Shown: piece after piece, positions 44,998 through 52,727 of the stretch
How positions within the stretch are numbered: position 1 is the stretch's first letter
How the letters are laid out: every line of letters starts with the position of its first letter
Source: Cypionkella aquatica
Lineage (GTDB): Bacteria > Pseudomonadota > Alphaproteobacteria > Rhodobacterales > Rhodobacteraceae
Length of the DNA stretch: 64,000 bases
Assembly (NCBI RefSeq): GCF_030161095.1
Contig: NZ_BSPP01000002.1
Coordinates: forward strand, 315,789-379,788
Direction: 5' to 3'
Program-made: the position numbers and the translations under genes
Notes under the pieces: model-generated
Database searches by the model: none
What the model was told of the DNA's origin: nothing
The model's input: only the letters and a program-made list of their open reading frames with translations

Positions 44998-45630
44998 ATG
45001 TTTGACGCTATCTTCTTCGATCTCGACGGCACGTTGATCGACACTGAAAGTCTGGCAATGGCCTCGGGCCTTGCCGCATTTGCCGAGCTTGGCCACCCGG
45101 TGACCGAAGAATTCCTGCATCAATTGGTCGGAGTCGATCTGCCCACGGGCAGCAAGATCATCCGCGCGGCGATGCCCAGCCTTGATCACGCAGCGCTGCA
45201 ACCCCTGTGGCAGGGTGGCTTTCTGGCCGCGATGGAAGCAGAGGGGCTTGATCTGAAAGCGGGCGCGCTGGATCTGTTGCAAGCCCGGCTGTTGCCGATG
45301 GCGCTTGTCACATCTTCGGGGCGGCGCGAGGCGCATCGCAAGCTGGCGGTGGCGGGCATTGCCGAGATGTTCGATCTGATCATCACCGTCGATGATGTCA
45401 GCGCCCCAAAACCCGATCCCGCGCCCTATCTGCTGGCCGCCGAGAAACTTGGCGTCGCCCCCGCGCGTTGTCTGGTGTTTGAAGACAGCGAGACCGGCGC
45501 TGAAGCCGCGCACCGCGCCGGGTGCTTTGTGGTGCAAGTGCCCGATGTGGTGCCAAGCCAAGGCCGCTGGGCGCATCATCTGGCCGACAATCTGCTGGCG
45601 GGGGCCCGGCATGCGGGGCTGTTGATCTAG
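44998..45630 (+). CDS. HAD-superfamily phosphatase/phosphoglucomutase-like
   Basis: A 210-residue HAD hydrolase from ATG 44998 (GGGG upstream). Motif I is FFDLDGTL (Asp8, Asp10), motif II VTSS, motif III KPDPAPY and motif IV VFEDSETG. A helical cap 1 domain (about 16-85) makes it subfamily I. Substrate could be a sugar phosphate or similar. It follows the nucleotidase gene by 35 bp and may share its transcript. Confidence 0.9.
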   Translation: MFDAIFFDLDGTLIDTESLAMASGLAAFAELGHPVTEEFLHQLVGVDLPTGSKIIRAAMPSLDHAALQPLWQGGFLAAMEAEGLDLKAGALDLLQARLLPMALVTSSGRREAHRKLAVAGIAEMFDLIITVDDVSAPKPDPAPYLLAAEKLGVAPARCLVFEDSETGAEAAHRAGCFVVQVPDVVPSQGRWAHHLADNLLAGARHAGLLI

Positions 45631-45711
45631 CGCCGCTGCGCGCGCAGGTCGCTAGAACGTAGCTAGTATTGTCATCTTCTGGCGCGGATATGCCACCCGC
45701 AGGCTTTTTGG

Positions 45712-45755
45712 GCGGGCCACCGAAGCCTCCGGCGGGAGTATTTCAGAAAGAGCAA
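45712..45755. repeat. Rhodobacteraceae-type intergenic hairpin repeat (copy 3, inverted)
   Basis: The sequence GCCTCCGGCGGGAGTATTTC is the reverse complement of the AAATAT-CCCGCCGGAGGC core in copy 1, with an added GGGCCACCGAAGCC side. It lies in the 270-bp region between convergent genes. Confidence 0.55.
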
Positions 45756-45851
45756 ATCCCTTGGGGCAGGTTTTGCTGGGGCGGTGGTGCCAAGCAGCGT
45801 GCGTTGAAAATCAGGCGCGTGTTTGGCTATCTGCGCCTGTGCCCCCCAATG

Positions 45852-45880
45852 CAAAACGGCGCACCTTTCAGCGCGCCGTC
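45852..45880 (-). terminator. Terminator of the secreted Ala-rich protein gene
   Basis: On the minus strand ACGGCGC (45879-45873) pairs with GCGCCGT (45862-45856) and is followed by TTTGC. It lies 20 bp after the gene's stop. Confidence 0.7.
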
Positions 45881-45900
45881 ATCAGGGCTTTGCACCAGTC

Positions 45901-46650
45901 TCAGTTCGTCATCAGGTAATAGCTGTTGCGTGAGCTGCCGTTGTTCTGCACCGTCACATAGAAATAGCCATTCCACGCTGGCACAAAGTCGCAGTAGACC
46001 TGATCCGACCAGCTGACATCGTAGCAGATCGTATTGCCGGACTCGTCGGTGACCAGCACATCCAGGTTTGAATCGCCATCGCCGACCACTGCAAGTTCAG
46101 CATAGCTGTCGCCATAGAACGGCACTTCCCAAGTGTCGGTCTGCCCTGCAGGCAGCCGTGACAGGGTGGAGGATGCGCCGCCAACACGGCCACGGCCTGC
46201 TTCGACCATCGCATCCTCTACCAGCCCGGCCAACACCTCATCCTCGCCGGCGAGTTCCTTAGCAGAGGCCATCATGGTGGCGGCATCCACTGGCAGATCC
46301 TTGCCCTCGGCCTCGCCAGCCAGTTCGGTGCCTTTGGTGTCTTTCTTGCGCTCGACTTCTTTGACCTCGACCGACCCGGCAAGCTTGGCCGCCGTCAGCA
46401 CGGTCAGCGCGTCTTTGTTGGTCATGCCCAAGGCGTAAAGATCCTGCGCCATCGCCAATGTCGCCACAGCGCCTTTGGTGCCAGTGGCCGAGGATTTGAC
46501 GTTCGGCCCCTTTGGCGTCGTGGCGGCGGGCGCGTCGGCTGCCGGGGCTTCGGTTGCGGGCGCTTCGGTTGCGGTCTGGGCAAAGGCGGGCAAGGTCAGT
46601 GCCACCAAGGCGGTGGTGGCAAGGGCGGGGATAAGCTTTTTCAATGTCAT
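45901..46650 (-). CDS. Secreted Ala/Thr-rich protein with pre-peptidase-like C-terminus
   Basis: A 249-residue protein from ATG 46650. A signal peptide (LIPALATTALVALTLPAFA-QT) is followed by an Ala/Pro/Glu-rich linker (TATEAPATEAPAADAPAATT). A helical middle (about 55-165) precedes a beta-rich region (TDTWEVPFYGDSYAELAVVGDGDSNLD) that resembles bacterial pre-peptidase C-terminal domains; two Cys residues there (ICYDVS, VYCDF) could pair. The function is unknown. It is divergent from argE, with an inverted repeat in the leader. Confidence 0.65.
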   Translation of the reverse strand: MTLKKLIPALATTALVALTLPAFAQTATEAPATEAPAADAPAATTPKGPNVKSSATGTKGAVATLAMAQDLYALGMTNKDALTVLTAAKLAGSVEVKEVERKKDTKGTELAGEAEGKDLPVDAATMMASAKELAGEDEVLAGLVEDAMVEAGRGRVGGASSTLSRLPAGQTDTWEVPFYGDSYAELAVVGDGDSNLDVLVTDESGNTICYDVSWSDQVYCDFVPAWNGYFYVTVQNNGSSRNSYYLMTN

Positions 46651-46671
46651 CTGCTGTCCAATCTGTTCGGG

Positions 46672-46720
46672 CCCAAACGGGCGATATCGTGCGATGTTGG
46701 CAAATGAATACCCGTTTGGG
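46672..46720. promoter_or_regulatory. Inverted repeat in the leader of the secreted Ala-rich protein gene
   Basis: CCCAAACGGG (46672-46681) and CCCGTTTGGG (46711-46720) are perfect complements separated by 29 bases, 22 bp upstream of the start codon. It may be an mRNA leader structure or a two-half operator. Confidence 0.4.
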
Positions 46721-46817
46721 AAGGGACTTTTGCATGACAAATTGCGTCAGCAAGGGCGGCGGATGGCTTCCCCCTTGGCGCGCTTGCCGTTAGCTTGCCC
46801 GCAAAACGGGAGGCATC

Positions 46818-47966
46818 ATGCGCGATATTCTGGAACAGTTGCTGGGCTTTGATACGGTCAGTTCGAAGCCCAACATCGCGCTGATGGGCTATGTGCGCGA
46901 TCTGCTGGCCGAGGCGGGGATAGACTCAGTGCTGATCCCGGATGCGGGCGGCGGTAAGGCGAATTTATACGCCACCATCGGGCCGCAGGGGGTGCCGGGG
47001 GTGATGCTGTCGGGCCATACCGATGTGGTCCCGGTGGAGGGGCAGGCCTGGACCGTGCCGCCGTTCGCGTTGACCGAGCAAGCCGGGCGCTATTATGGCC
47101 GGGGGGCGGCGGATATGAAGGGCTTTGCTGCCTGCGCGATCGAGGCGGTTTTGCTGGCCGCGCGTCGGCCGCTGAAAGTGCCGCTGCATCTGGCTTTGTC
47201 TTATGATGAGGAAATCGGCTGCATGGGGGTGCGCAGTCTGATTGAGATGCTGGAGGCCGCGCCGATCCGCCCGCGCATGTGTATTGTTGGCGAGCCTACG
47301 GCGATGCAGGTCGCAACCGGGCACAAGGGCAAGATCGCGTTGCGCGCGACCTGTGTGGGGCGTGAGGGACATTCGGCGCTGGCTCCGCTTGCGCTGAACG
47401 CCTTGCATCTGGCGGCGGATTTTGTCGGTGTGGTGCGCGGCTTGCAGGCGCGGGTGGCGGCTGAGGGTCTGCGGGATGGCGATTATGATGTGCCTTACTC
47501 GACGCTGCATGTCGGCAAGTTGAATGGCGGGGTGCAGGTGAATATCGTGCCCAATTCTGCGGTGATCGACTTTGAAATCCGCAGTCTGGCGGGCGAGGAT
47601 ACCGAGGCTTTGATCGCCGATCTGCGCGCCGGGGCCGAGGCGATTTTGGCGCCGCTGCGGGCGGAATTCCCCGAGGCGGAAATCCGTATTGAGCGGCTGT
47701 GGGATTATCCGGGGTTGGGCACGCCTTCGGATGCGGGGGTGGTGAATTTCGTCAAATCGCTGACGGGGGCGAATGGCACGATCAAGGTGGCTTTTGGCAC
47801 CGAGGGCGGGCTGTTTGATGCGCGGCTGGGGATACCGACGGTGATCTGCGGGCCGGGGTCGATGGCGCAGGGGCACAAGCCGGATGAGTTCGTTTCTGTG
47901 GAGCAGATCGAGCGGTGTCGGGCGATGTTGGCGGAATTGGTGGATCGCTGCGAAGTGGGGTTTTAG
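46818..47966 (+). CDS. argE: Acetylornithine deacetylase
   Basis: A 382-residue M20 metallohydrolase (GGGAGG upstream). Metal ligands appear in LSGHTDVVPVEG, GRGAADMKGF, YDEEIGCMG, VGEPT and the late GPGSMAQGHKPDEF. The ordering fits ArgE and its near relatives; the ArgE assignment fits length and the GEPT/GHKG segment. It removes the acetyl group from N2-acetylornithine in arginine synthesis. It is monocistronic with an adjacent terminator. Confidence 0.9.
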   Translation: MRDILEQLLGFDTVSSKPNIALMGYVRDLLAEAGIDSVLIPDAGGGKANLYATIGPQGVPGVMLSGHTDVVPVEGQAWTVPPFALTEQAGRYYGRGAADMKGFAACAIEAVLLAARRPLKVPLHLALSYDEEIGCMGVRSLIEMLEAAPIRPRMCIVGEPTAMQVATGHKGKIALRATCVGREGHSALAPLALNALHLAADFVGVVRGLQARVAAEGLRDGDYDVPYSTLHVGKLNGGVQVNIVPNSAVIDFEIRSLAGEDTEALIADLRAGAEAILAPLRAEFPEAEIRIERLWDYPGLGTPSDAGVVNFVKSLTGANGTIKVAFGTEGGLFDARLGIPTVICGPGSMAQGHKPDEFVSVEQIERCRAMLAELVDRCEVGF

Positions 47967-47970
47967 CGCT

Positions 47971-47993
47971 GGTCCCAACGCGGGACCATTTTT
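47971..47993 (+). terminator. Terminator after argE
   Basis: GGTCCC-AACGC-GGGACC (47971-47987) is followed by ATTTTT. It starts 4 bp after the stop codon. Confidence 0.85.
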
Positions 47994-48294
47994 ATGTGTT
48001 TTAAATCAGTGGGTTGATGTGGTCGGTTTAACACTTTTTTAACTTTTGCACCGTTTCCGCACCAGCCTCGCGCCGAAAGAAAACTCTGCGAAGCAGAGGT
48101 TTCCGGCGTGTTGTGCGGAAGGCGGAACGCCGTCGCGCAAGGGGTTTGATGCAGCAAGCCCCCTGTGTCCAATCTTGCCGCGCCTGACTGGGCTGGCGCG
48201 GTAACGCGCCTGCCGGGGGCAGGCAGGCGCGGCAAGATTTGTCTGCGGCCAAATCTTGCAGGATTGGCACGCCGTGCGTTGGGACTGGAAGGGT
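47994..48294. other. Noncoding 301-bp intergenic region rich in hairpins
   Basis: No gene is supported here. It holds an AT-rich stretch (47994-48045), a hairpin around CTCTGC-GAA-GCAGAG (48083-48097), and the large palindromic element listed at 48171-48239. It separates the convergent argE and ycjF-type genes. Confidence 0.6.
48171..48239. repeat. 69-bp compound palindromic element
   Basis: Outer arms AATCTTGCCGCGCCTG (48171-48186) and their exact complement (48224-48239) enclose two perfect inner hairpins, GGCGCG-GTAA-CGCGCC (48194-48209) and CCTGCC-GGG-GGCAGG (48209-48223). An AATCTTGCAGGATTGG end fragment follows at 48252-48267. Such a structure suggests a small repeat family element of the REP or MITE sort, but no other copy occurs in this window. 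Confidence 0.6.
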
Positions 48295-49317
48295 TTAGGT
48301 TTCCTCGACCTTTTCCGCCCGCCCGAACAGCCCCGCCAGTGCGCGGCTTGTCGTGGCGCTCGTTCCCGGTCGCGGCAGGGCCACAAAGGGCATCGGGCGC
48401 GACAGCTCCATCGCGGCGAGACCGACCCGGGCTGTCAGAGCGCCGTTCACCACGCCCTCTCCAAAGCGGCGCGAGATTTTCGCCAGCAACCCACCCGAGG
48501 CGACCGAGCCGATCAGGTCATCGGCCAAGGCAATCGCGCCCGCACCCAGAAGTGCCGAAAACACCCGGCGCATCAGGCGAAAACTGCCCATGCTGCCCGA
48601 GCGCCCGCCGTAAATTTCGGACAGACGGCGGATCAGTTTCAGGTTGGAATAAAGCGCGGTTGCCACATCGGCCAAGGCCAAGGGGACAAAGGCGGTGACG
48701 GTGGCGACCTGACGCGCGGCGGCCTCAACCTCGGCCAAAGCGGCACGGTCGAGCGGGGCCATCAGTTCGACCTCGGCCAAAGACAGCAAAGCGTCGGCGT
48801 CATACATTTCGGGCGCGCGCTCGGCCAGACGGGCGCGCCCCCATGCGGTATCGGCGCGGTCGGCGTACAGGCTGGTCAGGCTGGCAGTGATGGCGCGGGC
48901 GGCTTTCAGATCGGCGTTCAGGCGGGCCTCGGCTGCGGCGATGCGCAGCTTGTCCAGCCGGGCCATGCGCGAAAACGCCAGCACCTCGCGCACCGCCAGC
49001 ACCAGCACGACGAGCAGCGCAAGGATGAACAGCGCAAAGGCCACCCAGCCCAGCACAGAGTTTTCGCTGAACAATCCGGTGACGAAGTTCCATGCGGACA
49101 CCGAGAGCACCAGCGTGAACAGGCTGCCAAACACCCAAAGCGCAAAAGGGGTGAAGCCGGAGCCCCGGCGTTGTGCCAGAACCGCGGCGGTCTGAATGGC
49201 GCGTGCAGCCCCCGCGTCTGGCACGGCATCGGCCAAACCGGGATCGGCGGCATCGCCGTCATATTCCTGCATCAACGGGCCGTGCAGGCGGGGCTTGTCG
49301 TCAAATTCCGAGGACAT
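48295..49317 (-). CDS. YcjF-family membrane protein (TIGR01620/DUF697)
   Basis: A 340-residue protein. Two adjacent hydrophobic segments (about 57-80 and 88-112) follow a soluble N-terminus; the C-terminal part has the DUF697 pattern (ATALYSNLKLIRRLSEIYGGRSG and FSALLGAGAIALADDLIG). Homologues pair with YcjX and are membrane-linked stress-related proteins of unknown mechanism. It overlaps the GNAT gene by one base (TAATG), which is in turn coupled to ycjX. Confidence 0.87.
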   Translation of the reverse strand: MSSEFDDKPRLHGPLMQEYDGDAADPGLADAVPDAGAARAIQTAAVLAQRRGSGFTPFALWVFGSLFTLVLSVSAWNFVTGLFSENSVLGWVAFALFILALLVVLVLAVREVLAFSRMARLDKLRIAAAEARLNADLKAARAITASLTSLYADRADTAWGRARLAERAPEMYDADALLSLAEVELMAPLDRAALAEVEAAARQVATVTAFVPLALADVATALYSNLKLIRRLSEIYGGRSGSMGSFRLMRRVFSALLGAGAIALADDLIGSVASGGLLAKISRRFGEGVVNGALTARVGLAAMELSRPMPFVALPRPGTSATTSRALAGLFGRAEKVEET

Positions 49318-49757
49318 TACGGCTCCTTTCGCCAGTGCAGGCGCAGGTCAGGCAGGTGTTCGTCATTATCCGCGCCATCGCTGCGGGCGATTTCGGCAAA
49401 GCCTTCGCGGGCGTAAAAGCGCTGTGCGGGCAGATTGGCTTGGAAGGTGTAAAGCGTCAGCTGGGCGCAGGCGGCTTTGGCCTCGGCCAGCAGCTGCGCG
49501 CCGTGGCCCCGACCGCGTGCCGTGGGGGCGAGATACAGCGCCTCGATCTGTTCGCCCATGCGGGAGAGAAAGCCCAGAACATCGGGCGCGCGCAAGACGC
49601 GGGTGGTGCGGCTGGAGATCAGATGCTGCGCAAAGCCAAGGTCTTCGGCGGCGCTGTGCAGTTTCGGCATCCAAGCGGTATCGCGGTTCCACGCGCCCAA
49701 GATGGCGGCGATGGCGGGTGCGTCGGCTGGCGTGGCATCGGTGATCGCGGGGCTCAC
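49317..49757 (-). CDS. GNAT-family acetyltransferase
   Basis: A 146-residue single GNAT domain. It starts SPAITDATPADAPAIAAILGAW, has the acetyl-CoA loop TARGRGHGAQLLAEAK with the R/Q-x-x-G-x-G/A pattern, and ends in an FYAREGFAEIARSDG strand-helix. The acetyl acceptor is unknown. It lies between ycjX and ycjF, overlapping both, so it is probably made at the same time as these two. Confidence 0.88.
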   Translation of the reverse strand: MSPAITDATPADAPAIAAILGAWNRDTAWMPKLHSAAEDLGFAQHLISSRTTRVLRAPDVLGFLSRMGEQIEALYLAPTARGRGHGAQLLAEAKAACAQLTLYTFQANLPAQRFYAREGFAEIARSDGADNDEHLPDLRLHWRKEP

Positions 49758-51220
49758 AAACGATCCCCGATCAGAAATTCAGCGGCGCGGTCCAGCCGGA
49801 TATGCGGCGGGCCTTCGCCGGGGCGCAGGGTGGTGCGGGCGGGGGCGAATTCCATCAGGGCATAGTCGGCATCAAGCCACTTTTCCGCGCCTTCGCGGGC
49901 GGGTGACAGCAGACGGCTGGGGTCGGTGGGCAGCTGGCCGGGATACATCACGGCTTGCTTGCCACTGGACAAAAGCCGCCCGCGCACCGCATCAAGGCTA
50001 ATACCTTGGCGCAAAACGGTTTCTTCAACGGTTGATCGCAGGCTGGCCATCGAGATCGCCGAGGTCTGCGCGCCTGCGAAATCGGCGCGGCTTACGGCCT
50101 CGCGCAGCATCGCGCGCATGATGCCGGTCAGCGCCGGGTGCTGGGTGTGGTGCAAATGGTCGGCTTTGGTGGCGGCGAACAGGATTTTTTCAACCCGTTT
50201 GCCGCCAAGGATGCCCGTCAGCCAGCCATTGCGACCGGGGCGGAATGCGTCGAGCACCTCGGCCATGGTGCGGCGCAGATCCTCGACGGCTTGCGGGCCT
50301 TGGTGCAGGGCAGACAGCACATCGACCAGCACGATCTGGCGATCAATCTTGGCGAAATGCTCGCGGAAGAACGGCTGGATGACGCGGGATTTATAAGCGT
50401 CGTAGCGGCGCTGCATCTCGCGCCACAGGCTGTTGCGGGGCGTCTGGGCGGGGGGCGGCAGCGGGGCAAAGGTCAGAACCGGCGAGCCTGCCAGATCACC
50501 GGGCAGCAGAAACCGACCGGGGGTGCAATCGGACCACCCCGCCGCGCGGGCGGCTGTGAGATAGGCGGTGAACTGCGCGGCAAGCGCGGCTGCGCGGGCC
50601 TCTTCAAGGCGCAGGCTGCCATCTTCGGCGCGGGCATGGGCCATGAATTCGGTCGCCTCGGGGCGCTTGGCAATGCGGTTCAGGGTCTCTTCCGACCAAG
50701 CGGCGTAGGATTTATCCAGCAGGGCGAGGTCCAGCAGCCATTCGCCGGGGTAGTCGATGATATCGACATGCAGGGTGCGCGGGCCCGCAAAGCTGCCAAT
50801 CAGACCAGTGGTGCGGGTGCGGAACGACAGGCGCAGCTCTGAGATCGCGCGGGTGGATTGCGGCCAACGCGGATCATCGCCCGTCATCGCGGCAAGGTGG
50901 TCTTCAAAGGCAAAGCGCGGCAGGGTGTCGTCGGGCTGCGGCTGCAGATAGACCGCCTCGATGCGGCCCTGCGCCTGTGCGGTCAACTGCGGCATGCGGG
51001 CGCGGTCAAGCAGATTGGCGACAAGGCTGGTGATGAACACGGTTTTGCCGGCGCGGCTGAGGCCGGTGACGCCGATGCGCAGCACGGGTTCATAGCCGGT
51101 CAGAGCCGTGGCTGCGGCCTCGATTTGCCGGGAAATGCCGTGGGTTATACTGGAAAACAAAGCCGCCCATCCTGTTGCTTGGGGTGAACATAGGGCGGCG
51201 GGGGGCGTTTTGGAAGGCAT
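49754..51220 (-). CDS. YcjX-family P-loop NTPase (DUF463)
   Basis: A 488-residue protein with a P-loop GLSRAGKT (about 53-60) at the start of the YcjX/DUF463 domain, followed by the family-conserved stretch HVDIIDYPGEWLLDLALL and VLVDVLSALHQG. Members bind GTP or ATP and are associated with stress response, with unknown activity. The end overlaps the GNAT gene by ATGA. It is divergent from truA with a short 52-bp gap. Confidence 0.9.
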   Translation of the reverse strand: MPSKTPPAALCSPQATGWAALFSSITHGISRQIEAAATALTGYEPVLRIGVTGLSRAGKTVFITSLVANLLDRARMPQLTAQAQGRIEAVYLQPQPDDTLPRFAFEDHLAAMTGDDPRWPQSTRAISELRLSFRTRTTGLIGSFAGPRTLHVDIIDYPGEWLLDLALLDKSYAAWSEETLNRIAKRPEATEFMAHARAEDGSLRLEEARAAALAAQFTAYLTAARAAGWSDCTPGRFLLPGDLAGSPVLTFAPLPPPAQTPRNSLWREMQRRYDAYKSRVIQPFFREHFAKIDRQIVLVDVLSALHQGPQAVEDLRRTMAEVLDAFRPGRNGWLTGILGGKRVEKILFAATKADHLHHTQHPALTGIMRAMLREAVSRADFAGAQTSAISMASLRSTVEETVLRQGISLDAVRGRLLSSGKQAVMYPGQLPTDPSRLLSPAREGAEKWLDADYALMEFAPARTTLRPGEGPPHIRLDRAAEFLIGDRL

Positions 51221-51272
51221 GGCCCGTTCTCAAAGCATGGACACCGCCGCGCACGCGCAGTAATTCAAAGCG

Positions 51273-52049
51273 ATGCCCAGATATGCCATGCTCATCGACT
51301 ATGACGGAGGCCCGTTCAACGGCTGGCAGCGCCAGGCGGGGGGCCAGTTGACGGTGCAGGGCGCGATTGAGGCAGCCCTTGCGCGGCTGGAACCGGGGCC
51401 GCATACGATCGCAGCGGCGGGGCGGACGGATTCCGGCGTGCATGCAACGGGGCAGGTGGCGCATTGCGATCTGACGCGCGATTGGGACACATTTCGATTG
51501 GCCGCAGCGCTGAACGCGCATCTGCGCCCACATCCGGTATCGGTGCTGGCGGTGGTGCGGGTCGGCGAGGATTTCCACGCAAGGTTCTCGGCCAACGAAC
51601 GGCGCTACTTGTTCCGTCTTGTGGCGCGGCGCGCGCCCGCGACGCATGATCTGGGCAAGGTGTGGCGGGTGCATAGCCCGCTGGATCTGGAAGCGATGCG
51701 CGCGGGGGCGGCGCATCTGATCGGCAAGCACGACTTTACCACGTTTCGCTCGACCCATTGTCAGGCAGCCAGCCCGGTGAAAGGTCTGGATGAGGTATCC
51801 ATCGTCGAGCTGCCCTATCCGGCGGGGGTGGAGTACCGCTTTACCCTGCGCGCGCGCAGTTTTCTGCACAATCAGGTGCGCTCGATTGTCGGGACGTTAG
51901 AGAGGGTCGGGGCAGGCGCTTGGCATCCCGATCAGGTGAAGGTGGCGCTAGAGGCTGCGGACCGCACCGCCTGCGGGCCAGTGTCCCCGCCGGATGGGCT
52001 GTATATGACCGGGGTGGGCTATCCGGTCGATCCGTTTGCGGATCTGTAG
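51273..52049 (+). CDS. truA: tRNA pseudouridine(38-40) synthase
   Basis: A 258-residue enzyme of standard length. The catalytic motif is GRTDSGVHA with Asp53, the N-terminus has [12 protein letters not shown], and the C-terminal block has [11 protein letters not shown]. It isomerises U38-U40 in the anticodon arm of many tRNAs. Confidence 0.95.
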   Translation: MPRYAMLIDYDGGPFNGWQRQAGGQLTVQGAIEAALARLEPGPHTIAAAGRTDSGVHATGQVAHCDLTRDWDTFRLAAALNAHLRPHPVSVLAVVRVGEDFHARFSANERRYLFRLVARRAPATHDLGKVWRVHSPLDLEAMRAGAAHLIGKHDFTTFRSTHCQAASPVKGLDEVSIVELPYPAGVEYRFTLRARSFLHNQVRSIVGTLERVGAGAWHPDQVKVALEAADRTACGPVSPPDGLYMTGVGYPVDPFADL

Positions 52050-52367
52050 CAAGACGATGTTCAAAGGCGACAGTTGTAGCGGACTGCCCGCGCCGTTGCG
52101 CTGACCCGCGTGGTTCAGATGCCCCGACAGGAGAACGGATCAACCCGCGGAGCATCATCCCCTCTGACGGTCATCGGCGTCCCCGCCTGTACCGCTGTTT
52201 GAGTTTGAACGCGTCGGATTAAAATAGAGTGAACGATCTTGGTCATCCTCTCTGCAAAAATATCCTCGGGGTGCGGGGGCGAGCCCCCGCTGGGGTGTCA
52301 GCAGGCGCAGCGCTGCTGGACCGCAAGCCCGGTCTCGCCTATCAAGGTCTAAAGAACAGGAGCCGCC
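52050..52367. other. 318-bp noncoding region with a hairpin repeat (copy 4)
   Basis: No open frame with a good start is seen. At 52253-52290 an AAAAATATCC leader is followed by a hairpin GCGGGGGC-GA-GCCCCCGC (52273-52290). This is the same leader-plus-G/C-hairpin design as the elements at 7693 and 14555. The 52303-52367 part leads into the next gene. Confidence 0.5.
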
Positions 52368-52649
52368 ATGACCCTTCCCGAATTGCTGATATCCCAGCTG
52401 TCTGATCCGTTCCGCATTGGGCTGTTGATTGCGCTTTTCATCACCATGCTGCGCACGCGCGCAGCTTCGGGGGTTTGGGTGCCACTGGCGGCGGGGGCGG
52501 TGTTTGTGGCGGTGATTTTGCCCAGCACGATGCCCAATCCATCTGGCATGCCCTTGGCGCAGCTGATTGCGGTCGGCGTGGCGGCGAATGTGGTGATTTT
52601 GGCGATCATTCTGGCGGCTTGGACCTTGTTTCAGCGCTTTCGCGGCTGA
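52368..52649 (+). CDS. Small three-helix membrane protein of unknown function
   Basis: A 93-residue protein with RBS ACAGGAGC upstream. Three hydrophobic segments (about 15-30, 36-56 and 63-88) are separated by short polar turns, and the protein ends FQRFRG. No family was recognised. It is a single gene with its own terminator at 52680. Confidence 0.65.
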   Translation: MTLPELLISQLSDPFRIGLLIALFITMLRTRAASGVWVPLAAGAVFVAVILPSTMPNPSGMPLAQLIAVGVAANVVILAIILAAWTLFQRFRG

Positions 52650-52679
52650 CCGCGCCCTAAAATACTAACGCCGCATGGC

Positions 52680-52710
52680 AAGGGGCCGGGAGTTTCCTCC
52701 CGGCCCCTTT
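52680..52710 (+). terminator. Strong terminator shared by convergent genes
   Basis: GGGGCCGGGAG (52682-52692) pairs with CTCCCGGCCCC (52697-52707) over TTTC, flanked by AA and TTT, so it can end transcripts from both sides. It sits between the 93-residue protein gene and the MFS transporter. Confidence 0.85.
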
Positions 52711-52727
52711 CCGTCATGACAAACCTC

